From positions 1 to 64,000 of the forward strand of contig NZ_JAAAXJ010000005.1 in NCBI RefSeq assembly GCF_009910705.1: a stretch of 64,000 nt of DNA, given 5' to 3'. The position numbers and the translations under genes were made by a program. The notes under the pieces are model-generated. The model worked only from the letters and a program-made list of their open reading frames with translations, did no database searches and was not told the origin of the DNA. Origin of the DNA: Microvirga arsenatis (lineage in GTDB: Bacteria; Pseudomonadota; Alphaproteobacteria; Rhizobiales; Beijerinckiaceae). This document shows positions 36,256 through 49,180 of this stretch, in pieces (within the stretch, counting starts at the first letter, position 1; each line of letters starts with the position of its first letter).

Positions 36256-36853
36256 TAGTTGCCCATAGAATATCCTCGAAGGTCGAGAGAGTGACCGAGG
36301 CCGGTTCTCACCAGCCTCAATCATCACCGCTAGGTGAATGCGCCCGCTCCCTCTCGCGAGTTTCGGCGTCGAGCTTCAGATCCGGAACTGGCACTTCTCG
36401 GAAGTACGTCGAAATTCCGCTCAAGTGTGGGGAAGTAGATCTTCCCACGGCGCCTGCGATTTCCTGGGATGATACCCAAACCAAAGTGTCTTCGTTCCCA
36501 TGTTGCGATGCTTGGTACCACTGAGGCCCCGCTTGAAAAGCATGGGCTTGTATCAGTTCTACTCGTAGCTCTCTTCCAAAGGGCTCGACATTTAACACGC
36601 TGCACAACGCATATCGCGCTTGAGAATGCTCCGCATCACCGGCATGCCAACCAAGCTGACCTTATCAATATTTCCGAAGATCGGGGGCAAGCCAATGATA
36701 CTGTAACAATGTACGCAGCCAGAACGTGAGCTACCCTTTCAAATCTAACGCATTGATTCTCTTGCCGGTACCCACAACCGACGGAACTGAACTATATAGT
36801 GGGTCAACAACCGCCAAGCTAGGGTCAGCGCTAACCTTCAAGGAGGATGAGTC
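36256..36853. other. Intergenic region before xylB
   Basis: No supported gene lies in these 598 bases; frames of 70-96 codons on either strand have no family resemblance or ribosome binding sites. Near its right end are an operator-like palindrome (36823-36836) and an AAGGAGG ribosome binding site for xylB. A separate promoter for xylB is likely. Confidence 0.5.
36823..36836. promoter_or_regulatory. LacI-type operator-like palindrome before xylB
   Basis: GGTCAGCGCTAACC is symmetric at 12 of 14 positions around a central GCGC, and it resembles the GGTTAGCGCTAACC-type sites bound by LacI-family sugar regulators. It lies 17 bases before the xylB GTG. It suggests local repression by a regulator encoded elsewhere. 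Confidence 0.45.
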
Positions 36854-38323
36854 GTGCCCCACTATCTTGGGATCGATGTCGGGACCTCAGCGGTAAAAGC
36901 GATCCTTGTAGACGAGCGGCAGGCCGCGGTCGCGGAAGCGGAGGTGCCCCTGCAGGTCTCCCGTCCTCAGGATCTCTGGTCGGAGCAAGACCCAGAAACC
37001 TGGTGGTGGGCCGTGCAGGCCGCTCTAAAGCAAATCCGCGCGACGGCAGGGGCAGCCTTCGGCGACGTGTGCGGCATTGGCCTCTCGGGGCAGATGCATG
37101 GGGCGGTACTGCTCGATCGCGATAACCGGCCGCTTCGCCCCGCGATCCTGTGGAACGACGGCCGTTCCTTCCGCGAGGCGGAGGAGCTCCGCGCCCAGCA
37201 TCCCGAACTCTCCCGGGCTATGGGCGTGATCCCGATGCCGGGCTTTACGGCGCCGAAGCTGGCTTGGCTCGCGCGGCACGAACCGGAAACCTTCCGCGCC
37301 GTGCGCAAGGTGATTCTGCCGAAGGACTATATCCGGTTGAAACTGACAGGCGACGTGGTCACGGAGATGTCGGACGCCGCGGGTACCTGGTGGTTAGACC
37401 AAGCCAAGCGCGACTGGTCGGATGCAGCGTTAGCTGCGACAGGCCTGACCCGCGACCATATGGCGAGCCTCACTGAAGGTTCGCAAGTCTCGGGCACCCT
37501 GCGACCGGAGATCGCCGAGCAATGGGGCCTGCGGAACGACGTGGTGGTCGCCGGCGGCGGGGGCGATGCGGCAGCAGGCGCCGTCGGACTTGGGGCCATC
37601 GAGGATGGATCGGCCTTCATATCACTTGGTACGTCGGGCCAGCTCTTCGTGACCACCGAACACTTCAGCCCTGCGCCCGAGGCTCTTGTGCATTCCTTCT
37701 GTCATGCGGTGCCCGGCCGCTGGTTCCAGATGGCCGCCATGCTGAACGGTGCCAGCTGTCTTGCCTGGGCGGCCCATCTTCTGAAACAGGATATCGGCGA
37801 GCTGCTGTGCAAGGCGGAAGCTGCATACCGCAGGCCGTCCACGATTCTCTTCCTACCCTATCTCGCCGGCGAGCGGACGCCGCATAACGATCCGTATGCG
37901 CGCGGCGTCATCTTCGGGCTCTCGCCAGAGACGGATCAGACGGATCTGGTGCAGGCCGTTCTCGAGGGCGTCGCCTTCAGTTTCGCCGATGCAAGACGCG
38001 CTCTTGAGCAGGCCGGCACATCTCTCACCCATGCGGGCATGATCGGCGGAGGCTCACGCAGTGCCTTCTGGGCACGGATCTTCGCCAGCGTCCTGAACCT
38101 CCCGATGGTGCGCTATGAAGGCAGCGACAAGGGTCCTGCTTTCGGCGCAGCGCGGCTGGCGCGCCTTGCCACGACCGGAGAAGCACCGGAGACCGTATGC
38201 ACCACGCCGAACATTCTTGAGACAATCGAGCCGGAGGTGCATCTCGTCGACCTCTACCGCCCGAGGGTCGAGGCGTTCCGCAGTCTCTATCAGGCGCTGA
38301 AACCGGAATTCGTACCCTCATAG
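36854..38323 (+). CDS. xylB: Xylulokinase
   Basis: A 489-residue FGGY-family kinase. The first phosphate-binding loop is LGIDVGTSAVKAIL, the substrate region is GIGLSGQMHGAVLLD with the QMHG motif typical of xylulokinase, followed by ILWNDGRS, MPGFTAPKLAWL and the ATP site SLGTSGQLFV and MIGGGSRSAFW. It phosphorylates D-xylulose to D-xylulose 5-phosphate in the cytoplasm. The GTG start is supported by AAGGAGG nine bases upstream. It stands between two sugar importers, but no xylose isomerase or pentitol dehydrogenase is in the window. Confidence 0.93.
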   Translation: MPHYLGIDVGTSAVKAILVDERQAAVAEAEVPLQVSRPQDLWSEQDPETWWWAVQAALKQIRATAGAAFGDVCGIGLSGQMHGAVLLDRDNRPLRPAILWNDGRSFREAEELRAQHPELSRAMGVIPMPGFTAPKLAWLARHEPETFRAVRKVILPKDYIRLKLTGDVVTEMSDAAGTWWLDQAKRDWSDAALAATGLTRDHMASLTEGSQVSGTLRPEIAEQWGLRNDVVVAGGGGDAAAGAVGLGAIEDGSAFISLGTSGQLFVTTEHFSPAPEALVHSFCHAVPGRWFQMAAMLNGASCLAWAAHLLKQDIGELLCKAEAAYRRPSTILFLPYLAGERTPHNDPYARGVIFGLSPETDQTDLVQAVLEGVAFSFADARRALEQAGTSLTHAGMIGGGSRSAFWARIFASVLNLPMVRYEGSDKGPAFGAARLARLATTGEAPETVCTTPNILETIEPEVHLVDLYRPRVEAFRSLYQALKPEFVPS

Positions 38324-38576
38324 AATGAAACGAGAACTCTTCGAGACATATAATGAGATTATATTACATCAATAGAAGTAAAATGCAAACGACTGCTCAC
38401 GAAAAGCTGTGGGTCTCTTCCCAGCGCTCAAAGGAAGGGATTGAAACAGGATTGGAGTGAAGCATTTACGACCATTACAATCCTTGCTCATCCTGCAGAT
38501 CTTTCGGCACGTTGGATGCGCTGGAATTCAGAGCTGATAACGGTCGCTACAACGGACCGATTCTAGGGAAGCACCC

Positions 38577-40102
<1,526 letters not shown>

Positions 40103-40106
<4 letters not shown>

Positions 40107-41134
40107 CACCCCCGAATGAGACCAGCGCATCCGTCCAGAACACCGGAGCGGCCGGCGCCGACATGGCGTCTCAGAGCATGCAGCGCCGCCTTGCCTGGCG
40201 CTCCACCCTGCAGGCGGTGGGCATGCTGCCGGTGCTGATCATCCTCGGCATTGCCTTCGAGCTTATGTCCGGGCGCTTCTTAAGCTTCCAGAACCTCTCG
40301 ATAGTGGCGCAGCAAGCCTCGATCAATACCGTGCTGGCGGCAGGCATGACCTTCGTCATCCTCACCGGCGGCATCGACCTCTCGGTGGGCTCGATCCTGG
40401 CGGCAGCCGCCATGGTGGCGATTCTGGCCTCGAAGATCCCGGACTGGGGCATGCTCGGCATTCCGGCTGCCCTTCTCATCGGCCTTGGCCTCGGCCTGGT
40501 GAACGGCGCGCTGATCGCCTTTGCGAAGCTGCCGCCCTTCATCGTCACCCTGGGCTCCCTGACAGCGGTACGCGGGCTTGCGCGTCTGCTCGGAGAAGAT
40601 ACCACCCAGTTCAACCCGCAGCTCCCCTTCGACTTCATCGGCAACGGCACCTTGTTCGGCATCCCGTGGCTCGTCTGGATCGCCTTTGCGGTCGTTCTGA
40701 TCTCCTGGTTCATTCTGCGGCGCACCGTGCTGGGCGTTCATATCTATGCGGTGGGCGGCAACCCGGACGCGGCACGGCTCACCGGCATCAAGGTCTGGGC
40801 CATCCTGCTGTTCGTCTACGCCTTTTCCGGCCTGGCGTCCGGCCTCGGCGGCGTCATGTCGGCGGCTCGTCTCTACGCAGCCAACGGCTTGCAGCTCGGG
40901 CAATCCTACGAGCTCGACGCCATTGCTGCCGTGATCCTGGGAGGCACCAGCTTCGTCGGCGGCATCGGCTCGATCTGGGGCACGCTCATCGGCGCGCTCA
41001 TCATCGCCATTCTGTCGAACGGGCTCATTCTCGTCGGCGTGTCCGACATCTGGCAGTTCATCATCAAGGGGCTCGTGATCATCGGGGCCGTTGCGCTTGA
41101 CCGCTATCGGCTCAAGGGATCCGCGCGCACCTAA
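40103..41134 (+). CDS. Sugar ABC transporter permease (transporter 2)
   Basis: A 343-residue RbsC-like permease. Residues about 55-130 contain [36 protein letters not shown] (in part), the signature of the ribose class, and the end contains [21 protein letters not shown]. About eight to ten membrane segments are predicted. It overlaps the ATPase gene (ATGA). A single permease gene in this unit implies a homodimeric channel. Confidence 0.94.
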
Positions 41135-41232
41135 CATGGAATACAAGCGCCCGGCACGGACGCTCGTATATTGCGGCTCTCGGAACCCGTCGGGTCCGGC
41201 AGATCGCGATCTAAAACGACCAGGAGGAAGCA

Positions 41233-42168
41233 ATGCTACTGTCTCGAATCCCGCTCAGTCTCGCTGTCATTGCCGGTCTTGCCGGACCTGCCGCGGCGAA
41301 GGATCTTCAGAATGTCGGCATCTCGGTCGGCTCGCTTGGTAACCCGTTCTTCGTCGCCACCATCAAGGGAATTGAAGACCGGGCCAAGAAGATCAACCCC
41401 AATGTCAAGGTCACGGCGGTTTCCTCGGATTACGATCTGAACAAGCAGTTCACGCAGATCGATAATTTCATCGCCTCCGGCACCAACGTCATCATGCTGA
41501 ACGCGGTCGATCCGGTGGCGATCGCTCCCTCGGTGAAGCGTGCCCAAGCGGCCGGCATTGTCGTTGCGGCCTTTGACGTTGCGGCGTCCGGCGCCGATGT
41601 CACGGTCATGACCGACAACGTCAAGGCCGGCGCCATCGCCTGCCAGTACCTTGTCGATCACCTGAAGGGTAAGGGCGACGTCCTGATCGTCAATGGTCCG
41701 CAGGTGTCGTCGGTCACCGATCGGGTCAAAGGCTGCAAGGAAGTCTTTGCCAAGCATCCCGACATCAAGATCCTGTCCGACAACCAAGACGCCAAGGGCT
41801 CGCGCGAGGGCGGCTTCGCCGTGGCCCAGAGCCTTTTGACCCGCTTCCCGAAGGTCGATGCCATCTTCGCCATCAACGACCCGACCGCTATCGGTGTGAG
41901 CCTGGCTGCCAAGCAGCTCAACCGCAGTGAGTTTATCATCACCGCCGTCGACGGTGCGCCGGATATCGAGCAGGAGCTGAAATCCGGCACTTCCCTGATC
42001 AAGGCGTCTGCCTCTCAGGATCCTTACGTGATGGCGGGTCAGTCGCTCGAACTTGCAGCAGGCATTCTCAACGGCAAGAAGCCCGAGAAGAATGTGATCT
42101 TGCTCGAGCCGAAGCTCATTACGTCCCAGAACGTGAATGAATACAAGGGCTGGACAGCCGCCCGCTGA
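41233..42168 (+). CDS. Sugar ABC transporter substrate-binding protein (transporter 2)
   Basis: A 311-residue ribose-type binding protein with a signal peptide (residues 1-22, ending AAA). The core reads NVGISVGSLGNPFFVATIKG, then IDNFIASGTNVIMLNAVDP, AFDVAASGADVTVMTDN and ALFAINDPTAIG-like (IFAINDPTAIGV), with a Cys pair (ACQYLV and KGCKEVF). AGGAGG precedes the ATG. The gene follows its permease by 98 bases and is followed by a strong hairpin. Confidence 0.93.
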   Translation: MLLSRIPLSLAVIAGLAGPAAAKDLQNVGISVGSLGNPFFVATIKGIEDRAKKINPNVKVTAVSSDYDLNKQFTQIDNFIASGTNVIMLNAVDPVAIAPSVKRAQAAGIVVAAFDVAASGADVTVMTDNVKAGAIACQYLVDHLKGKGDVLIVNGPQVSSVTDRVKGCKEVFAKHPDIKILSDNQDAKGSREGGFAVAQSLLTRFPKVDAIFAINDPTAIGVSLAAKQLNRSEFIITAVDGAPDIEQELKSGTSLIKASASQDPYVMAGQSLELAAGILNGKKPEKNVILLEPKLITSQNVNEYKGWTAAR

Positions 42169-42183
42169 TCCGATCCAACCTGA

Positions 42184-42216
42184 GGCGGCCATGGCATGAG
42201 CCGTGGCCGCCGTTTT
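42184..42216 (+). terminator. Terminator-like hairpin after the binding-protein gene
   Basis: Arms GGCGGCCATGGC and GCCGTGGCCGCC pair over 12 positions (one G-T pair) with an ATGA loop, followed by GTTTTCC. It should end or reduce transcription before araD, giving more binding-protein messenger. Confidence 0.65.
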
Positions 42217-42244
42217 CCATTCATGGGCCGTCAGGAGTGCCCCG

Positions 42245-42940
42245 ATGTTGAAGCAGCTGCGCGAGCAGGTTCTGGAAGCCAATCTGGAAGTGGTGCGCCG
42301 CGGGCTCGTGCTTTACACCTTCGGCAATGTCAGCGGCATCAGCCGGGCGGACAATCTCGTCGTCATCAAGCCGAGCGGCGTGCCTTACGAGCGTATGACA
42401 GCCGACGATCTCGTGATCACGGATCTCGACGGCGTGATCGTCTGGGGCGAGCTGCGCCCCTCATCCGATCTCGACACCCACCTCCACCTCTACAAGTCCT
42501 TCCCAGAGATCGGCGCCGTGGTGCACACGCATTCGGAACACGCCACCGCTTGGGCGCAAGCCCGCCGTCCGCTTCCTCCCTTAGGCACTACCCATGCCGA
42601 CTATTTCTACGGTCCGGTTCCGATCACCCGCGAGCTGACGGAAGACGAGATCAAGAACGATTATGTGCGTGCGACAGGCGTCGCGATCACGGATGCCTTC
42701 GGCAACCGCGATCCCATGGAGGTGCCGGCGGCCCTAGTGGCTGGCCACGGTCCATTCGCCTGGGGCAGGACACCGGAGGATGCCGTGCACAATGCGGTCG
42801 TCCTCGAGGCTGTGGCCCGCATGGCGATGTATACGTTCGCGCTGCAGCCCAATGCGCGAGGCGTGTCGCAGGCGCTCCTCGACCGACACTATTTCCGCAA
42901 GCATGGCGCGACTGCGACCTATGGCCAGGTTAAGAAGTAG
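42245..42940 (+). CDS. araD: L-ribulose-5-phosphate 4-epimerase
   Basis: A 231-residue class II aldolase-fold protein, the same length as E. coli AraD. It has TFGNVSGISR (substrate-phosphate region), KPSGVPYERM, VIVWGELRPSSDLDTHLHLYKSFPEIGAVVHTHSEHATAWAQA (in part) with the Zn-binding HTHSEHATAW motif, and the third metal His in AGHGPFAWG. It converts L-ribulose 5-phosphate to D-xylulose 5-phosphate. ATG 42245 follows a CAGGAG site; an upstream ATG lies near the terminator and is less likely. The ribulokinase gene follows after 47 bases. Confidence 0.95.
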   Translation: MLKQLREQVLEANLEVVRRGLVLYTFGNVSGISRADNLVVIKPSGVPYERMTADDLVITDLDGVIVWGELRPSSDLDTHLHLYKSFPEIGAVVHTHSEHATAWAQARRPLPPLGTTHADYFYGPVPITRELTEDEIKNDYVRATGVAITDAFGNRDPMEVPAALVAGHGPFAWGRTPEDAVHNAVVLEAVARMAMYTFALQPNARGVSQALLDRHYFRKHGATATYGQVKK

Positions 42941-42987
42941 CACTCCGCGTCATTCTCGATCCCGCAAGCCCTTGTTCGGAGATACCC

Positions 42988-44556
42988 ATGGCCGTTGTAG
43001 CAGGTGTCGATTTTGGCACTCTGAGTGTGCGCGTCACCCTCGTCGATGAACGCAAGGGTCCGCTCGGCCTCGCCACGGCGGAGTATCCGCTTCATCGCAA
43101 GCGCGAAGATCCGGACTATGCGACCCAGGCCCATGCCGACCATATGGATGCTCTGGCGCGTGCCATGCGTGGCGCCCTCGAGTCCGCTGACCTGAAGGGC
43201 GAGGATGTGGCGGCGCTTGCGATCGACACCACCGGCTCCAGCGTCGTTATGGTCGGCGAGGGCATGGAGCCGCTCGACGAGTATTATCTCTGGTGCGACC
43301 ACCGGGCGAAGTCGGAAGCTGAGGAGATCACCCGGCTTGCCCATCAGGAAGGGCTCGAGGCCATTCACTGGTGCGGCGGCGTCTACTCGCATGAGTGGGG
43401 CTTCTCAAAGCTGCTGCACTGGCTGCGTCACAACCCGGAGAAGCGCGACCGACTGGTGACGGCTCTGGAGCATTGCGATATGGTGGCCGCAACCCTCACA
43501 GGGGTGACCGATCCGAGCCGGCTGAAACGCAGCATCTGCGCTATGGGCCACAAATGGATGTGGAACGCTCGCTGGGGCGGCCTCCCCCCGCAGGATTTCC
43601 TCTCTAAGGTTGACCCACTCTTCGACGGAATCCGCCACAAGCTCGCGGGGGAATATGCGACCTCCGACGTCATTGCAGGCCAACTCACGCCCTACTGGGC
43701 CGAGCGGCTCGGCCTGAAAGCGGGCATTCCGATCCCCGTTGGGGCGTTCGATGCCCATTGGGACGCCATCGGCGCGGGCTGCCGGGTCGGCGACGTAGTG
43801 AACGTGGTCGGCACCTCCACCTGCATCATCGCCATGGCACCGGACACACGCCCGATCCAGGGCGTCTGCGGCGTCGTGCCGGGTAGCGTCGACCCGAGGC
43901 TCGTAGGCATCGAGGCAGGGCTCTCAGCTACCGGCGACATCTTCGAGGCGATTGCCCGGAGGGCCGGCACCAACGTCAAGGAGTTGTCGAAAGGGTTGGA
44001 GCACTACCGGCCTGGCCAGACGGGCCTTCTGCGCCTGACCTGGGACAACGGTGACCGGACCGTTCTCGTAAGGGCCGATCTCGGCGGCATCACGCTGGGA
44101 TGGAACCTGCTGCACACCGCCCAGGACGAACTGTTCGCAGCTATCGAAGGCACGGCCTTCCACACTCGCATCATTCTCGAGCGGATGGCCCAGGGTGGCG
44201 TGCCGGTCGAGCGGGTGATCAATGCCGGTGGAATCCCGCAGCACAATGCGACGCTGAACCAGGTCTACGCCAATGTGCTTGGCCGCCCCGTTCTGGTGCC
44301 GAACGGCATACCGACAGGCCTTGGCTCAAGTATCTTCGCAAGTCTCGCGGCCGGTTCCTATCCAGACCTCGAAAGTGCTCAGGCGGCCATCTGCCTGCCC
44401 TTCCGCACCTTTGAGCCAGATCCAGCCGCCTATGCTGTCTACGAGCAGCTCTTCCGCCACTTCAAAGCCCTCTACTTCGGCTTCGGCGGCATCTCTGGAC
44501 CGGTGGAACTCGAAGATGTGTTGCGCGATCTGAAGCGGATCTCGGCTCTTTCCTAG
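42988..44556 (+). CDS. araB: Ribulokinase
   Basis: A 522-residue FGGY kinase. It starts VAGVDFGTLSVRVTLVDE, the phosphate loop typical of AraB, and has AIDTTGSSVVMVGEG, LWCDHRAKSEAEEI, WGFSKLLHWL and GVFDAHWDAIGAG-like (VGAFDAHWDAIGAG), and ends with the VINAGGIPQHNATLNQVYANVL adenine-site region (in part). It phosphorylates L-ribulose, and often related ketopentoses or pentitols. It follows araD. An L-arabinose isomerase gene is not present, so the source of its substrate must lie elsewhere. Its stop overlaps the convergent integrase remnant by a few bases. Confidence 0.94.
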   Translation: MAVVAGVDFGTLSVRVTLVDERKGPLGLATAEYPLHRKREDPDYATQAHADHMDALARAMRGALESADLKGEDVAALAIDTTGSSVVMVGEGMEPLDEYYLWCDHRAKSEAEEITRLAHQEGLEAIHWCGGVYSHEWGFSKLLHWLRHNPEKRDRLVTALEHCDMVAATLTGVTDPSRLKRSICAMGHKWMWNARWGGLPPQDFLSKVDPLFDGIRHKLAGEYATSDVIAGQLTPYWAERLGLKAGIPIPVGAFDAHWDAIGAGCRVGDVVNVVGTSTCIIAMAPDTRPIQGVCGVVPGSVDPRLVGIEAGLSATGDIFEAIARRAGTNVKELSKGLEHYRPGQTGLLRLTWDNGDRTVLVRADLGGITLGWNLLHTAQDELFAAIEGTAFHTRIILERMAQGGVPVERVINAGGIPQHNATLNQVYANVLGRPVLVPNGIPTGLGSSIFASLAAGSYPDLESAQAAICLPFRTFEPDPAAYAVYEQLFRHFKALYFGFGGISGPVELEDVLRDLKRISALS

Positions 44557-44909
44557 GAGCTTGCTCCGTCCGACCTTGCCGAACGCATGAGCAAATCGTC
44601 CCGCCAGGGGTCGGGACTGCCGGGATCTGCCTCGTGCGCCGCGACCCGGCGGCGGTAGACCTCACCTGCGAGAGCCACAGCCTCCTTGTGGGCGAGCCTG
44701 ACGAGCGGCTTTGGCGCAGCCGCTTGTCTGAGACGCTCCCAGCGGGCTGAGACTTAGGCCGCGACTGCGGTGTGCCGCGGCCCAGCCTCACGCCAGTCGC
44801 GGGTCTCCAGGCTGACTTTCTCCTCGCGCTTGCCGACGAGCGGACGGAGTGCTTCGGGGACTCCGCGGCGGAAGTAGTAGATGCCAGTATCGGGATGCTT
44901 CCAGGGGGC
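44553..44909 (-). pseudogene. Tyrosine-type integrase N-terminal remnant (DUF6538-like)
   Basis: Read leftward, the frame gives KHPDTGIYYFRRGVPEALRP, LVGKREEKVSLETRDWREAG, then a TAA at 44754-44756, and after it SARWERLRQAAAPKP, LAHKEAVALAGEVYRRRV and an end at 44553. The first part matches the DUF6538 arm-type N-terminus of many alphaproteobacterial site-specific integrases. The catalytic tyrosine domain is missing, one stop is in frame, and the start region appears shifted by one base. It ends against araB and lies about 100 bases from tRNA-Ser, as expected for an old tRNA-targeting island. Confidence 0.7.
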
Positions 44910-45013
44910 TTACCACGCGCACGACCTTTGTACCACCCTTTTGTACCAGGATGACAGCCGCAAACCCAAGTTGGGCTTCAACTTGGCATCAACAAAGGCT
45001 TTCTAGGGGATGC

Positions 45014-45103
45014 TGGCGGAGAGGGGGAGATTCGAACTCCCGATACGGTTGCCCGTATGCCGCATTTCGAGTGCGGTGCATTCAACCACTCTGCCACCTC
45101 TCC
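45014..45103 (-). tRNA. tRNA-Ser (CGA)
   Basis: The minus strand folds as a 90-base serine tRNA with encoded CCA. The acceptor arms are GGAGAGG and CCTCTCC with discriminator G, the anticodon stem-loop is CCGCA-CTCGAAA-TGCGG giving anticodon CGA, and a long variable arm (about TACGGGCAACCGTA) is followed by the GTTCGAATC T-loop. It reads the codon UCG. Its 3' end points toward the integrase remnant, the usual orientation for tRNA-targeted elements. Confidence 0.95.
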
Positions 45104-45193
45104 GGGGTGCGAAGGCCGCTAGGCCCGCTGGTTGAGGCCGGGTGGATATCATGGGCTTGGCGGCTCTTCAAGCGCCAAAAGCAAGGATTTTGA

Positions 45194-45222
45194 TTGACAA
45201 GGGCGGGGCCTGCCCGTAGAGA
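45194..45222 (+). promoter_or_regulatory. rplU: Candidate sigma-70 promoter of rplU-rpmA
   Basis: A perfect TTGACA (45194-45199) lies 17 bases before TAGAGA (45217-45222). The spacing and position, about 140 bases before rplU, suit a housekeeping promoter with a long 5' leader. No experimental start site is known from the sequence. Confidence 0.5.
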
Positions 45223-45365
45223 GGCATCCTCTATGAGCGGGCACGCGTGCCTGCGCATACCCGTGCGGCAGCTTGAGCTTGCCGTGAACCGAAGCCGGAA
45301 ACTGCCAAAAAGCCAGTCCGGTGGGGCTTCCCCGCTGAGATTTGGGTTTGAACACGAGGATCAAG

Positions 45366-45758
45366 ATGTTCGCAGTGATCAAGACCGGCGGCAAGCAGTA
45401 TCGCGTTGCCGCCAACGACGTCATCACCGTTGCCACGCTCGCAGGCGAGCCGGGCACCGCCGTTACCTTCGACCAGGTTCTCATGGTCACGAACGACGGC
45501 ACGACCCAGGTGGGCGCCCCCCTCGTCGAGGGCGTGACCGTGGCAGGCGAGGTGGTGGAGCACACCCGCGGCGAGAAGGTCATCTCCTTCAAAAAGCGCC
45601 GCCGCCAGAATTCGCGCCGCAAGCGCGGGCATCGCCAGGACTACACCGTGGTGCGGATCACCGAGATCCTCGCCGGTGGCGAAAAGCCCAAGAAGGCTGC
45701 GGCCAAGAAGACCACCAAGGCTGCGGCTGACGAGGCTGCGCCGGCCACCGCTGAGTAA
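45366..45758 (+). CDS. rplU: 50S ribosomal protein L21
   Basis: A 130-residue protein with the L21 core: [15 protein letters not shown] at the start and [20 protein letters not shown] (the L21 signature) near residues 72-92. The C-terminus is an Ala/Lys-rich extension of about 25 residues, common in alphaproteobacteria. It binds 23S rRNA. The ATG at 45366 is chosen because the family begins with MFAVI; it is eight codons inside a longer frame. It is co-transcribed with rpmA. Confidence 0.97.
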   Translation: MFAVIKTGGKQYRVAANDVITVATLAGEPGTAVTFDQVLMVTNDGTTQVGAPLVEGVTVAGEVVEHTRGEKVISFKKRRRQNSRRKRGHRQDYTVVRITEILAGGEKPKKAAAKKTTKAAADEAAPATAE

Positions 45759-45792
45759 GCGTTCGGCTTCACACAGGACACGGGAGTAACCC

Positions 45793-46059
45793 ATGGCTCA
45801 CAAGAAAGCAGGCGGTTCGTCTCGCAACGGTCGCGACTCCGAAGGCCGTCGTCTGGGCGTCAAGAAGTTCGGCGATCAGCAGGTTGTCGCCGGCAACATC
45901 ATTATTCGTCAGCGCGGCACGAAATGGCATGCCGGCGCGAATGTCGGCATGGGCAAAGACCACACCCTCTTTGCCACGGCCAATGGCCGAGTCCGATTCC
46001 TGACGCGTCAAGGCCGAGCCTTTGTATCGGTCGTACCGGCCCAGGAGGCCGCAGAGTAA
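45793..46059 (+). CDS. rpmA: 50S ribosomal protein L27
   Basis: An 88-residue protein beginning [19 protein letters not shown], the highly conserved L27 start that reaches toward the peptidyl transferase centre, and containing [15 protein letters not shown]. The length is normal. It follows rplU by 34 bases with a GGGAGT ribosome binding site. A GC-rich hairpin follows about 100 bases later. Confidence 0.98.
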   Translation: MAHKKAGGSSRNGRDSEGRRLGVKKFGDQQVVAGNIIIRQRGTKWHAGANVGMGKDHTLFATANGRVRFLTRQGRAFVSVVPAQEAAE

Positions 46060-46162
46060 ACGGCGAGAGCGAAACGAAGGAGCTCCCGCCGGCATCGCAC
46101 CGACCCGGCGGATGAAGAGCCCCAACAGGCCCAAAAGGCCAAGCTCCGATCCGAAACTGACA

Positions 46163-46187
46163 GGGGAGGTGGGATGTCCACCTCCCC
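46163..46187 (+). terminator. Hairpin after rpmA
   Basis: Perfect 10-base arms GGGGAGGTGG and CCACCTCCCC with a five-base GATGT loop, followed by TTCG without a long T-run. It probably ends or attenuates the rplU-rpmA transcript before the acetyltransferase gene. Confidence 0.6.
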
Positions 46188-46234
46188 TTCGTCATTTCCG
46201 GGCCCAGGGAGGGCCCACGGATCGGAGCAAGACG

Positions 46235-46885
46235 ATGTTTCCCGACCTCACCCGTGACGATGTTTTCCGCCTCGAGACCCGCCGCCTGTGGCTGCGCTGG
46301 GCCCGTCTTGCGGATGCTCAAGCCATCGTACGCCTCGCCGGGGAGAAAGCGGTCGCGGAGATGACGGCGCGCATTCCGCATCCGTATCATCCGGACGATG
46401 CCGAGCGGTTCATCTTCCAGTCCCGGCGGTCCAACGCGGACGGGCAGGGCCTGCAGCTCGCCATCACGCCCAAGGGAAAGCCCAACAGCCTCATCGGCAT
46501 GGTAGGCATCGGCCCGGATCCGGAAACGGGCAAGCCGAACCTGGGCTATTGGCTCGGCACCCCCTACTGGGGCAAGGGCTATGCCACCGAGGCGGCCCGG
46601 GCGCTGATCGACGCCTTCTTCGCCTATGGCGAGGAGGACGAGATCACGGCCTGCGCCCGGGTGATCAACCCGGGATCCCGGCGGGTGCTGGAAAAGTGCG
46701 GCTTCGCCTACCAGGGCGCCGGGCTCTCCGAGCTGCCGGCCCGGTGCGGCCTCTATCCGGTGGATCACTTCCGGCTCGACCGCCGCACCTGGGAGAGCCT
46801 GAAGGCCTGGGGCCAGACCGGTCTCGTGCGTGAACCCTTCTGCCTCGATGTCGAGGTGGAGCGGGAGATCTCCCTCGCCAGCTGA
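46235..46885 (+). CDS. GNAT-family N-acetyltransferase
   Basis: A 216-residue protein of the RimJ/RimL-like GNAT class. It begins with LETRRLWLRWARLADAQAI, has the LIGMVGIGPDPETGKPNLGYWL strand pair (in part), the acetyl-CoA-binding region YWGKGYATEAARALIDAFFAYG (in part), and the end NPGSRRVLEKCGFAYQG. These features predict acetylation of a small molecule or protein N-terminus, but the acceptor is unknown. The ATG 46235 is preceded by a GGAGCAAGAC stretch. The gene commonly sits between rpmA and obg in this bacterial group. Confidence 0.88.
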   Translation: MFPDLTRDDVFRLETRRLWLRWARLADAQAIVRLAGEKAVAEMTARIPHPYHPDDAERFIFQSRRSNADGQGLQLAITPKGKPNSLIGMVGIGPDPETGKPNLGYWLGTPYWGKGYATEAARALIDAFFAYGEEDEITACARVINPGSRRVLEKCGFAYQGAGLSELPARCGLYPVDHFRLDRRTWESLKAWGQTGLVREPFCLDVEVEREISLAS

Positions 46886-46894
46886 GAACGTGCA

Positions 46895-46930
46895 GCGCTC
46901 CCGAAAGGCTTTCGGGAGCGCTTCCCTTTT
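46895..46930 (+). terminator. Rho-independent terminator after GNAT gene
   Basis: GCGCTCCCGAAAG pairs with CTTTCGGGAGCGC in a near-perfect stem with a tiny loop, followed by TTCCCTTTTAT. It ends the upstream transcript before obg. Confidence 0.75.
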
Positions 46931-47021
46931 ATCCGCGTTGCTTTCGCACGACAGCGTGGATGGCTGCATTTTTGATCGCGAGAGCGGATCGGCTTTTGCG
47001 AAAAATGCTTCAGTCCCGTAA

Positions 47022-49180
<2,159 letters not shown>

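Noticed and set aside
35029..36327. 432-codon minus-strand frame opposite the transporter-1 permeases
   Set aside because: Composition is His/Glu/Asp/Arg-rich with no hydrophobic pattern, as expected for the reverse of a membrane-protein gene; the plus-strand permease motifs are complete.
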